DNA of 64,000 nt from Nocardioides sp. SLBN-35 (GTDB taxonomy: Bacteria; Actinomycetota; Actinomycetes; Propionibacteriales; Nocardioidaceae). Of this stretch, positions 1 to 7,122 are shown piece after piece. The position numbers and the translations under genes were made by a program. The notes beneath the pieces were generated by a model. The model was not told the DNA's origin and made no database searches. It saw only the letters and a list, made by a program, of their open reading frames with translations. The first letter of the stretch is position 1, and the number at the start of each line of letters is the position of its first letter. The stretch is taken from NCBI RefSeq assembly GCF_006715725.1, contig NZ_VFNU01000001.1, forward strand, positions 1,488,001-1,552,000, given 5' to 3'.

Positions 1-76
1 GGGCCACGGGTACGGCGTAGGCGAACACCGCCGGCAGCGCTGCGAGGAGCACGCAGGCGACCAGGGCTGGGGTCAT
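1..76 (-). CDS. N-terminus of a small membrane or secreted protein (partial)
   Basis: The reading frame starts at an ATG on the minus strand at 76 and runs off the left edge. The roughly 25 visible residues are MTPALVACVLLAALPAVF followed by AYAVPVA, a hydrophobic stretch typical of a signal peptide or first membrane helix. The start overlaps the stop of the PucR-type regulator upstream as ATGA, so the two are probably translated together. Nothing more can be said about its function from this fragment. Confidence 0.5.
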   Translation of the reverse strand, partial: MTPALVACVLLAALPAVFAYAVPVA

Positions 77-1305
77 CCGGTCTCCTCCTGCTCCCGGAAC
101 CGCCGGAAGTCGCTCTGGTCGCCGGCGACCCACAGCGGGACGCTGGCCTTGAGCAGCAAGGTCAGCTGGACGACGTAGTCGGGGTCGTGCAGCGAGTCGC
201 CGAACAGCTCGTTGATCCGCTTCCAGCGGTAGCGCACCGTCTGCGGGTGGACGCCCAGGCGGGCTGCGATCGCGGGCGCGCTGTCGCGGGTCTCGAGCCA
301 GACGAGCAGGGTCTCGGAGAGGATCTCGCGGGAGTTCTCGGTCTCGTTGAACAGCGGCTGCAGCAGCTCCTGGGCGAGCTGGCGACGCAGCACCGGCTCG
401 GCGTGCAGCCAGATCTCGGTGCGGAACCGGACGCACTCGATGACCGGCCGCGCCGGGATCACCCGGGCCTCGACCAGGGACAGGGCGCGGGTCGCCCAGG
501 TCCACGCGGCGCTCGCGTCGCCGCGGGGGACCGGCCAGCACACCGACGCCCGCGCCTGGGGTGCACTGCGGCGGATCGCGGCGACCACCTCCTCAGCGTC
601 GGCGGTCGCGCACACCACGGGCTGGGGGGTGCGCCCGGTGCGGGTGAGCGCCTTCGGGCCGAGGGCATCGCCGCGCACGGCCTGGTCGCCGGCCTCGACG
701 GCGATCACGGTGACCTGGTCGGGCAGCTCCCAGCCGGCGATCGCGGCCTGGGTCTCCACCTCGTCCTCGTCGGTGCCGGCGAGCAGCGCGGTCAGCAGCC
801 GGGCGCGGGCCAGCCCGCTGTCGGTGCTGCGGGCCTGGGCGCCTGCGCGGTAGCCCACCGCGATCTGCTCGGTGAGCTGGCCGACGAACGTGGTGATCGC
901 GTCGTTGATGGCGTTGAGGGCGCCGGCCGACAGCTCGTTCTCGGCGGCACTGACCCGCAGCTCGTCGGAGATCACCCCGACCGCGATGGCCATGCCCTGG
1001 TCGATCGTGTCGAGGTCGCGCCCGCGCAGGGCGACCCGGTAGCCGACCTTGCGGAACATGTCCTCGACCGGCAGGTAGGACACCTCGCGGCCGAGCGACT
1101 CGTCGACGAAGACCCGCATCGCGTTGTGCACCGCGGTGAAGACGAGGTCGAGCAGGCGCGCGTCGGCGGGGTCCGCGAGGCCGGGTACGCCGGAGCGCAC
1201 CTGGTCGGTCACCTGCTCGGCGACCTCGCGGACCCGCCCCTCCAGGCTGCTGATCATCCACTGGGCCGAGCCGGGCAGCGCGGCCCGCGGGGGCGCCGCC
1301 CTCAT
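73..1305 (-). CDS. PucR-type helix-turn-helix transcriptional regulator
   Basis: A protein of about 410 residues with an all-helical N-terminal half, a middle region resembling the degenerate GGDEF-like part of CdaR/PucR regulators, and the C-terminal PucR helix-turn-helix. In that last part, the stretch ETLLVWLETRDSAPAIAARL, then GVHPQTVRYRWKRI, is diagnostic. The frame is open to 1791, but the ATG at 1305 (GGGCGGGAG just upstream) is the most reasonable start; an ATG at 1257 is possible. It is divergent from a second PucR-type gene across a 389-bp region with two TTGTCA-N6-TGACAA palindromes, so autoregulation is likely. The ligand is unknown. Nearness to the mce operon, which carries the same palindromes, suggests a lipid or steroid signal, but that is inference. 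Confidence 0.85.
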   Translation of the reverse strand: MRAAPPRAALPGSAQWMISSLEGRVREVAEQVTDQVRSGVPGLADPADARLLDLVFTAVHNAMRVFVDESLGREVSYLPVEDMFRKVGYRVALRGRDLDTIDQGMAIAVGVISDELRVSAAENELSAGALNAINDAITTFVGQLTEQIAVGYRAGAQARSTDSGLARARLLTALLAGTDEDEVETQAAIAGWELPDQVTVIAVEAGDQAVRGDALGPKALTRTGRTPQPVVCATADAEEVVAAIRRSAPQARASVCWPVPRGDASAAWTWATRALSLVEARVIPARPVIECVRFRTEIWLHAEPVLRRQLAQELLQPLFNETENSREILSETLLVWLETRDSAPAIAARLGVHPQTVRYRWKRINELFGDSLHDPDYVVQLTLLLKASVPLWVAGDQSDFRRFREQEETG

Positions 1306-1472
1306 CGACTCCCGCCCTGCCTCATCGCCGGACTCCCGCTCCTTGCGGCTCACCAGCCCGCGGTCGTCGCCGACGCGCGACCCGAGTTGTTCGCGTGCAT
1401 GTCGTGTCCCTCCCCACCGGCCCCACCGGTGTGTCGTGGAACATACCTCCGCCCGCCGGCGCACGGGGGAAT

Positions 1473-1490
1473 TTGTCACCCGCGTGACAA
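1473..1490. promoter_or_regulatory. 18-bp palindromic operator, copy 1
   Basis: A perfect inverted repeat with 7-bp arms, TTGTCAC and GTGACAA, around CCGC. It lies in the divergent region between the two PucR-type genes. The core TTGTCA-N6-TGACAA recurs at 1568, 5805 and 5910, always with the spacer beginning CCCG. The binding protein is inferred to be one of the adjacent regulators. Confidence 0.75.
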
Positions 1491-1567
1491 GTCTCGGGCT
1501 GCTGTGGCCGCGGGCGTCGTACCGCTGGGGGAAGGGTGGCAGGACCGGGCCGGTCCAGCTGTGACCG

Positions 1568-1585
1568 TTGTCACCCGCCTGACAA
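1568..1585. promoter_or_regulatory. 18-bp palindromic operator, copy 2
   Basis: TTGTCA and TGACAA arms around CCCGCC. Its centre is 95 bp from copy 1, close to nine helical turns, so dimers on the two sites could lie on the same face of the DNA. It is 110 bp upstream of the start of the plus-strand PucR-type gene. Confidence 0.75.
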
Positions 1586-1694
1586 GGAAAAGGCCCGGCG
1601 AGGCAGGAGGACCGATCGACCCTTGCCGCCGTCGAGCGGGCTGTGGCTGGCTCGTACCGCGGCCCACCCCCGGATGCCGCAGGAGGGAGCGGAC

Positions 1695-2816
1695 GTGATC
1701 GGGAGCGCGATCCGCCAGTGGGGGGGTGTCGCCGACGGCGACGCCCTGGTGGCCGTGCTGTGCCACGACCTGGACACGCCGGATCGTCCACTCCCTCCTG
1801 CGGTCGCCCACTCGGTGATGATCGCGACCCGGGCGTTCGTCGGCGCCGAGGGGCGGTTCGAGGACGCCGTCAGGCAGGTCGGGCCGACCCTCATGCAGAT
1901 CGGCCGCCGGGCCGCGGTCCGCGGCCACAGCGCGGAGCGGCTCAGCCGGGACCTGCGCCAGGTCGTCGAGGACCGCACCCGCCGCGCCGACCAGGTGATC
2001 GCCCGGGTCCATCCGCGCGAGGAGCGTGAGGCCCTGCGCGGCGGACTGGAGCGCTTCCTCGACCAGCTGCACCGCGCCGCGCTGGCCGGGCACCGGCAGG
2101 TCCGCACGATGATGGCGCTGGCCCCGGACGCACGGCGCGACATGGTCGCGCGCGCGGTCTTCGCCTCCGCCGCGGTGCCCGCGGAGCTGCTCGTCCTGGC
2201 CGGCATCGACCCGGCGACGCCGTACCTTCCCGTCGTCTGGGTGTCCGGTACGGCGGCCCTCCCGCCCGGCGAGCGTCCCGACGTCCTCGTCGACCCGGCC
2301 GGCGGCGCCCTACTCGTCCCGGACGGCCGGCTCCCCGGGCTCGAGCCGGGGGAGCGGGTGGTCACCGGCCCCGCCCGGCCGGCAGCCGACCTCGCCGAGT
2401 CGATCCAGCTCGCACGCCAGGCGGCCGCCGCGATCCGGGCCGGGGTGATCCTCAGCGACCGTGCCGTCACGTCGTGCGCCGACGTCGCCGCGGAGCTGGT
2501 CGTCGCCGGGCGCCCCGCGCTCACCGAGCTCCTGGTCGACAAGTACCTCGCCCAGCTGCAGGCGCTCAAGCCCGTGCGCCGCGTCGAGGTCGCGGAGGTG
2601 CTGCTGACCTGGCTGGAGACCCGCGGTTCTCTCGCCGACGTGGCGTCCGTGCACCACATCGCGCGCCAGACCGCCCACGACCGGCTCCGCATCGGCCGCG
2701 AACTGCTGGGAGCGGCGATCGAGGAGCCGGTCGCCCATGCGGCGATCGTGCTCGCTCTGCACGCCGCCGTGCCGCGGTGGCGCGAGGAGGTGGCCGCTCG
2801 TGCGGAGCGTCGCTGA
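1695..2816 (+). CDS. PucR-type regulator, second copy (divergent)
   Basis: A 373-residue protein. The GTG start at 1695 is preceded by a strong Shine-Dalgarno, AGGAGGGAG, at 1681-1689. The N-terminal half is helical (DRTRRADQVIARVHPREERE region). The C-terminal part carries a PucR-style helix-turn-helix: EVLLTWLETRGSLADVASV, then HHIARQTAHDRLRIGRELLG. It aligns in layout with the divergent neighbour (both have LLxWLETR before the recognition helix) but is clearly diverged, so this is an old duplication or two family members. It probably helps regulate the secreted-protein genes and mce operon that follow. Confidence 0.85.
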   Translation: MIGSAIRQWGGVADGDALVAVLCHDLDTPDRPLPPAVAHSVMIATRAFVGAEGRFEDAVRQVGPTLMQIGRRAAVRGHSAERLSRDLRQVVEDRTRRADQVIARVHPREEREALRGGLERFLDQLHRAALAGHRQVRTMMALAPDARRDMVARAVFASAAVPAELLVLAGIDPATPYLPVVWVSGTAALPPGERPDVLVDPAGGALLVPDGRLPGLEPGERVVTGPARPAADLAESIQLARQAAAAIRAGVILSDRAVTSCADVAAELVVAGRPALTELLVDKYLAQLQALKPVRRVEVAEVLLTWLETRGSLADVASVHHIARQTAHDRLRIGRELLGAAIEEPVAHAAIVLALHAAVPRWREEVAARAERR

Positions 2817-3019
2817 CGGCCTAGGACACGGCCTCGATCCCCTGGTTCACCGGACGTGTGTCCGGACTTCGGGCCCCGATGCGCCCGACCCGTTGACCGT
2901 GACAGCCGCAGGCTCGCACGGTTCCAGTGCGCACTCCCCGGAGTGCTGATCCAACCCCCGCAACACCCCGCAACACCCCCCCGCAACACCCAGGAAACAG
3001 AGAAATGGAGATCATCCCC
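2817..3019. other. Intergenic region with two small palindromes
   Basis: No gene is visible. CCGGAC-GTGT-GTCCGG at 2850-2865 and GCACTC-CCCG-GAGTGC at 2931-2946 are perfect 6-bp hairpins. The first could end the pucR transcript and the second sits where a promoter or operator for the next gene would be. Just before the start codon there is a run of CAACACCCC-like repeats (about 2960-2990). The roles are not established. Confidence 0.35.
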
Positions 3020-3727
3020 ATGCGACTCAAGAGTTCCCTCAACGGCCTCGCCGTCGTGGCCGCCAGCGCCGCCGCCGTCCTGGCCATCCCGGTCGGCCCG
3101 GCCTCCGCCCTCGTCGACTACACCGTCACCTCCGGCGGCGGCACCAACGCCGTCACTGCGACCAACGTGGGCAACCTGGTCTTCGAGGACACCTACCTCG
3201 GGCCGTTCGGCACGCCGGGCAACCCCAGCATGACCTGTACCACGCTCAGCGCCGACGGCTCGGTCAACCCGGGCGGGCACGCCTTCACCCCCACCTCACC
3301 CGATCCGGTGACCGTCACCGATGCCGCGGGACAGGTCACCCCGGTGTCCGGCGATCTGTCCGGCTGCACCAACGCGGTGGTCGGACCGGTCACGCTGACC
3401 CCGTCCGGCACCTGGAAGCTGGGGCTGTCGTCCAAGTCCGGCAACGGTGGCACGGGCTACCTGTCCGGCGTCCAGGTCCACCTCTACGGTGAGGCGGGTG
3501 GCGAGACCTGCCAGGCCGACGCGATCGGCACCCTCAAGGGCGCCTACGACGGCACCACCGGCCGGTTGACGATCGACGCGAGCTACGAGGGACTGGTGCT
3601 CAAGAACGTCACGAGCTCCAACCCGAGCGCCCCCAGCCCGCTGTGCAACGTGGTCGGCATCTACGAGGACGACCCGGCCACGGGCTCGGGCATCGTCCAG
3701 CTCACTCCGGCCCCCAGCATCAGCTGA
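3020..3727 (+). CDS. Secreted protein of unknown function
   Basis: About 235 residues starting with a clear Sec signal peptide (MRLKSSLNGLAVVAASAAAV, ending near ASA). The mature part is rich in Gly, Thr and Ser and has about six cysteines (for example MTCTTLS, SGCTN, ETCQAD and LCNVV), suggesting a disulfide-stabilised beta-rich domain outside the cell. Two starts fit: ATG 3005 with AGGA 9 nt upstream, and ATG 3020 with GGAG 9 nt upstream; the latter gives the shorter, more typical signal peptide. I do not recognise the family. It is the first of three secreted-protein genes between the PucR regulators and the mce operon, and is followed by a hairpin terminator. Confidence 0.7.
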   Translation: MRLKSSLNGLAVVAASAAAVLAIPVGPASALVDYTVTSGGGTNAVTATNVGNLVFEDTYLGPFGTPGNPSMTCTTLSADGSVNPGGHAFTPTSPDPVTVTDAAGQVTPVSGDLSGCTNAVVGPVTLTPSGTWKLGLSSKSGNGGTGYLSGVQVHLYGEAGGETCQADAIGTLKGAYDGTTGRLTIDASYEGLVLKNVTSSNPSAPSPLCNVVGIYEDDPATGSGIVQLTPAPSIS

Positions 3728-3742
3728 CCCCTCCTCGAGTGC

Positions 3743-3775
3743 GCGAGGGCCGGCCCACGCCGGGCCGGTCCTCGC
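3743..3775 (+). terminator. Hairpin terminator
   Basis: A 14-bp GC-rich stem (one G-U pair) with a 5-nt loop, ACGCC, 16 nt after the stop codon of the preceding gene. There is no T-tract, as is common in high-GC actinobacteria. Confidence 0.65.
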
Positions 3776-3809
3776 TGCTCACCGGACCGATGAGAACACG
3801 GAGCAAGAG

Positions 3810-4496
3810 ATGAGAAAGCACACCTCCTTGGCCCGCGCGGCCTCCGCACTGACCGTGCTGCTCGGTCTGAGCATGCTCGCCGCCCCTGCGCCGACCGCTC
3901 ACGCCGAGGACACCGGCACCACCCTGACCACCCTCTACGACGCGCAGGGTACCTCCACGATCGGCAGTATCGGCTCCTCGCTGCCGATCGGCCCGACCGT
4001 GCTCACCGAGACCCTGGACATCCCGACCTCGAACATCATCGACGGCACGTTGCCGATCCCGAGCCAGCAGGTCCAGTTCAACGCCCTCGGCTTCATCCCG
4101 ATCCGTGCGACCGTCTCGTTGGTCCAGGTCGGACCGATCACCGGGACCCTGCGCCCCGGCACGGTGCCGCGGAGCAACGCGGTCACCGCGAACGTGCACT
4201 ACACGATCCGGCTGAGCAACGTGAAGGCGCTGATCTTCGGCATCTGGACGCCAATGTTCGTCGGGGACAACTGCCGGACCGCGGCTCCCGTCGACATCAC
4301 GGTCAAGACGCCCGACGGCCAGACGTTCAACGTGTTCAGCGGCGGCCCGGTGGCCGGCACCTACACGATCGGCGACTTCACTGGGTGCAGCGCCTTCTTC
4401 ATCCCGGGTGTCGGCTCACTCGCCATCAACGCGATGGTGCCCGGCAGCAACAACACCATCGCACTGCAGCTGTCCAACGGTCGCTACCCGGCCTAG
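3810..4496 (+). CDS. Secreted protein, paralogue of the next gene
   Basis: 228 residues with a Sec signal peptide (MRKHTSLARAASALTVLLGL, cleavage near AHA-ED). GGAGCAAGAG precedes the ATG. The mature protein contains IPIRATVSLVQVGPITGTLRP, VGDNCRTAAPVDI and IGDFTGCSAFF, and ends in PGSNNTIALQLSNGRY. The same landmarks appear in the same order in the gene at 4610, so the two are paralogues. The two conserved cysteines, one after VGD/N and one in FTGC, probably form a disulfide. The family is not recognised. Location next to an Mce importer suggests a role at the cell envelope, perhaps in lipid handling, but this is only context. Confidence 0.75.
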   Translation: MRKHTSLARAASALTVLLGLSMLAAPAPTAHAEDTGTTLTTLYDAQGTSTIGSIGSSLPIGPTVLTETLDIPTSNIIDGTLPIPSQQVQFNALGFIPIRATVSLVQVGPITGTLRPGTVPRSNAVTANVHYTIRLSNVKALIFGIWTPMFVGDNCRTAAPVDITVKTPDGQTFNVFSGGPVAGTYTIGDFTGCSAFFIPGVGSLAINAMVPGSNNTIALQLSNGRYPA

Positions 4497-4523
4497 GTTG
4501 GCGTGACTGGATGTTCCGTACTC

Positions 4524-4560
4524 GCGCGGCTTGCCCACACGACCTGTGGGCGAGCCGCGC
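4524..4560 (+). terminator. Hairpin terminator
   Basis: A 16-bp stem with one G-U pair and a 5-nt loop, CGACC, beginning 28 nt after the stop codon of the preceding gene. It separates the two paralogous secreted-protein genes, so they are probably separate transcripts. Confidence 0.7.
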
Positions 4561-4609
4561 AGGCGCTGACATTGACCCCTACGTCCCTCGAGCGAGGAGC
4601 CGATCTCCG

Positions 4610-5692
4610 ATGAGCCACTCGATTTCGCACCACTGGAAGGCGCGTCGGATCCCGATCCTGGTCGCGTGGATTTGTCTCATGGCCTTCGTCGGCACCCCCG
4701 GCGCCTACTCGGACGACGGCGGGGTGGGTTCAGGTCACGAGCTGCCGCCCGTCGGGAGTCCTCAGGACGGTGCGGGAGGAAGCGGACCGGTCGGTGCCAG
4801 CCAGAACACGCTCATCGAGCGCAGCAAACTCATCATCAGGCTGCCCAACCTGCTCGGCTGGCTGATGATCAAGCCTCCCTATCGGGACCCCAACGCCGGA
4901 CTGCCGCGGCCGAGGCCAAGCCCGGTTCCTGCTGAGTGGCAGTCGGACGTTCCTGGATGTGTGGTGACGGCCCTCGCGCTCGTGAACGACATCTACGCCA
5001 TCGGACCCTCTCCCGGCGGACGGCCGGTGGGTGCTCTGCCGCCGACCACGGTCAGGACGGTGGCCTTCGGATCGATCCCCGTCAGCGCCACGTTGCAGCT
5101 GAGCCAGGTGATCGACGGCGAGCTGGAGCCGTTCCGTGCCGACATCTGGCCGATCGGCGATGCCGCGCGGATCCCCTGCGACCCCGAATGGCGTCGCAAG
5201 AATCCCGAGAATCCGGCCTATGTGCGCGGCCGGTTGAGTCTGACCGTGTCCGAGATCGCCATCGACGGCGTGCCGGTCGACGTGGGCAACCGCTGTCGCA
5301 CCGTCGCCCCTCTGGACATCAACCTGTGGGCAGCGGATGCAGGCAGCTCGACGTCCCCAGACCCTTGGTACCCGGTTCTCGGAGGTCGTCTCTTCCAGCG
5401 CAAGGACACGTCCCGGGCCGCTGTGCCTGGTGGCAATCTTTTGCACCCCGCATCCAGCGACCTGACGATTCCGGCCTTCACGGGCTGCCGCTCGGCCAGC
5501 GGCGACGACGTCAGTCGCCTGCTCACCGCCGCCATCGCGGGACCTGGCAACGAGCTCTCCGTCCGCCAGGACCCGGCGGCTTCGTATTCCGGTGATCGCA
5601 ACGATCCGACGGCCTGCGGGGTGCAGAGCGGGAAGGTCGTCTGCCCGCTCGATCCGCCGCCGCCGCCCGCCATCCCCGTCCCTGCGGACTGA
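4610..5692 (+). CDS. Secreted protein, larger paralogue of the preceding gene
   Basis: 360 residues. The ATG at 4610 has AGGAG 10 nt upstream. The N-terminus (SHHWKARRIPILVAWICLMA) is a signal peptide or anchor. The mature part repeats the landmarks of the gene at 3810: IPVSATLQLSQVIDGELEP, VGNRCRTVAPLDIN, FTGCRSASG and a closing GNELSVRQDPAASY. It differs by an N-terminal extension of about 100 residues (LIERSKLIIRLPNLLGWL region), an insertion before the VGN/CRT motif, and a C-terminal tail with CGVQSGKVVCPLD and a proline run. The function is unknown. The conserved core and position suggest the two proteins do related work at the cell surface. Confidence 0.75.
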   Translation: MSHSISHHWKARRIPILVAWICLMAFVGTPGAYSDDGGVGSGHELPPVGSPQDGAGGSGPVGASQNTLIERSKLIIRLPNLLGWLMIKPPYRDPNAGLPRPRPSPVPAEWQSDVPGCVVTALALVNDIYAIGPSPGGRPVGALPPTTVRTVAFGSIPVSATLQLSQVIDGELEPFRADIWPIGDAARIPCDPEWRRKNPENPAYVRGRLSLTVSEIAIDGVPVDVGNRCRTVAPLDINLWAADAGSSTSPDPWYPVLGGRLFQRKDTSRAAVPGGNLLHPASSDLTIPAFTGCRSASGDDVSRLLTAAIAGPGNELSVRQDPAASYSGDRNDPTACGVQSGKVVCPLDPPPPPAIPVPAD

Positions 5693-5738
5693 GCGAGGCT
5701 GGGCGGAGCAGGAGCACTGGGCCGACAAGCCCCCCACA

Positions 5739-5777
5739 ACAGCGGCCGGCGTGACCTCGGGTCACGCCGGCCGCTGT
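5739..5777 (+). terminator. Strong hairpin terminator
   Basis: A perfect 18-bp stem with a 3-nt loop, TCG, starting 46 nt after the stop codon of the secreted-protein gene. It isolates the mce operon promoter region from upstream transcription. Confidence 0.8.
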
Positions 5778-5804
5778 CGTCGTACCCCGTGCCGAGACGC
5801 GGCG

Positions 5805-5822
5805 TTGTCACCCGGATGACAA
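5805..5822. promoter_or_regulatory. 18-bp palindromic operator, copy 3
   Basis: TTGTCA and TGACAA arms around CCCGGA, upstream of the mce operon. The same core occurs in the divergent pucR region, linking the two loci to one regulator. Confidence 0.75.
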
Positions 5823-5909
5823 CGCCTCCGAGTCCGACAGCTGTGGCCGTCGGGAGGCCGGGACCGGGCCCGCGGTCGGCACCGTGCGGGCGCCGATCGG
5901 GGCCGGATC

Positions 5910-5927
5910 TTGTCACCCGCATGACAA
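5910..5927. promoter_or_regulatory. 18-bp palindromic operator, copy 4
   Basis: TTGTCA and TGACAA arms around CCCGCA. The flanks extend the symmetry: GGCCGGAT lies to the left and ATCCGGCC to the right, each one base from the core. The centre is 105 bp from copy 3, ten helical turns. It is 115 bp before the start of the first gene of the operon, so it could act as an operator on the mce promoter. Confidence 0.75.
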
Positions 5928-6042
5928 CATCCGGCCCGCATACGCAGATGGTGCGCCGTTGCTCTGGCGTTCTCGTCGCGTCGGTCCTTGACTGGCGACC
6001 GGTTCCACCATGTGATGACACTCACTCGGGAAGGGGAGCGCA

Positions 6043-7083
6043 GTGGACGCAGGGTCCCGGCGTGGCTCGCGGCGGCGCAGGATCGCCATCGCGGTGCTCG
6101 GAGTGCTGCTGGCGGCCGTCGGCATCGCCGGCGGTACGGCGCAGGTGCTGCGCATGGCCGCGGATCCCGCGCCGCCCGCGCCCCGCGAGCCGGCCGCCAC
6201 GACGAAGGCGGCTGCACCCCTCACCGACGTGGCGCCGGCCGTCGCGGTGGACCCCACGGCCGCGGTACGACGCCCGCGGGTCGGGGAACCGAGCGACTTC
6301 CCGGGGTCGCTCGGCTCCACCCCGCCCGAGGCGCTCGCCGCCTACCAGCGGGCGGCGGCGGTGCTCGACGCCGCCGGCGCCTGTGGGCTCGACTGGACGG
6401 TGCTGGTGGCGATCGGCCGGGTCGAGTCCGACCACGGCCGCGGACCCGCCGTGGGCAGGCCGTTCGACGGCACCGGCCGGCGCGGCGAGGTCACCGACAC
6501 CGACGGCGGCGTCCTGGACGGCGATCCTGTGTGGGACGCCCCGGTCGGCCCGTTCCGGCTGCTGCCCACCACCTGGACCAGCGTCGCCGTGGACGCCGAC
6601 GCCGACGGGGTCCGCGACCCGCGCGACATCGACGACGCGGCGCTGGCCGCGGCCGTGCGCCTGTGCGCCGGACAGGACCTGAGCACCCGGCGCGGGCTGC
6701 GGGCCTCGCTGGCGGCCTACCACCCGGCACCGGGCTTCGTGCGCACCGTGCTGCGCCTCGCGCACCGCTACGCGCGGCAGTCCGCCCAGGTGCCCGTCGT
6801 ACCGCTCCCGTCGCCGCTGCCGCTGCTGCCCGAGGACTGCGCCTGCACCCAGGCCCGGCTCCTCGCCGAACCGCGCGACGCGCTCGCCACGACGGCTGCC
6901 TCGCCGACCAGCAAGACACCGACGCCGAGCGGAGAGCCGTCGGACGACCCGACCAGCGAGCCGACCGGCGGGCCCGGCGAGCCGACGTCCGAGCCCACGT
7001 CCGAGCCGACAACCGAGTCGACAACCGAGCCGACGAGCCCATCCACCGACCCCACCACCACGACCACCCCCGAGCAGCCATGA
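6043..7083 (+). CDS. Membrane-anchored lytic transglycosylase-like protein
   Basis: 346 residues with a GTG start and AAGGGGAG upstream. One membrane helix lies near residues 13-33 after an Arg-rich N-terminus. A transglycosylase (SLT/MltB-like) domain covers about 95-250, with the putative catalytic Glu128 in IGRVESDHGRG and the typical GPFRLLPTTW and FVRTVLRLAHRYA stretches. The C-terminus (about 285-346) is a low-complexity Pro/Thr/Ser/Glu tail with TSEPT repeats. It would cut peptidoglycan outside the membrane. It is the first gene after the paired operators and lies 39 bp before the ATPase-permease gene, so it is probably in the mce operon. It may make room in the wall for the Mce complex, which is inference. 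Confidence 0.75.
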   Translation: MDAGSRRGSRRRRIAIAVLGVLLAAVGIAGGTAQVLRMAADPAPPAPREPAATTKAAAPLTDVAPAVAVDPTAAVRRPRVGEPSDFPGSLGSTPPEALAAYQRAAAVLDAAGACGLDWTVLVAIGRVESDHGRGPAVGRPFDGTGRRGEVTDTDGGVLDGDPVWDAPVGPFRLLPTTWTSVAVDADADGVRDPRDIDDAALAAAVRLCAGQDLSTRRGLRASLAAYHPAPGFVRTVLRLAHRYARQSAQVPVVPLPSPLPLLPEDCACTQARLLAEPRDALATTAASPTSKTPTPSGEPSDDPTSEPTGGPGEPTSEPTSEPTTESTTEPTSPSTDPTTTTTPEQP

Positions 7084-7122
7084 CTCCCCGCGAGCAGCGC
7101 ACCGACAGGCAGGAGACCCGCC

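Noticed and set aside
187..1698. Long open frame of about 500 codons on the plus strand, antisense to the first PucR gene
   Set aside because: Low-complexity composition typical of shadow frames in high-GC DNA, no ribosome site, and the opposite strand encodes a clear PucR regulator.
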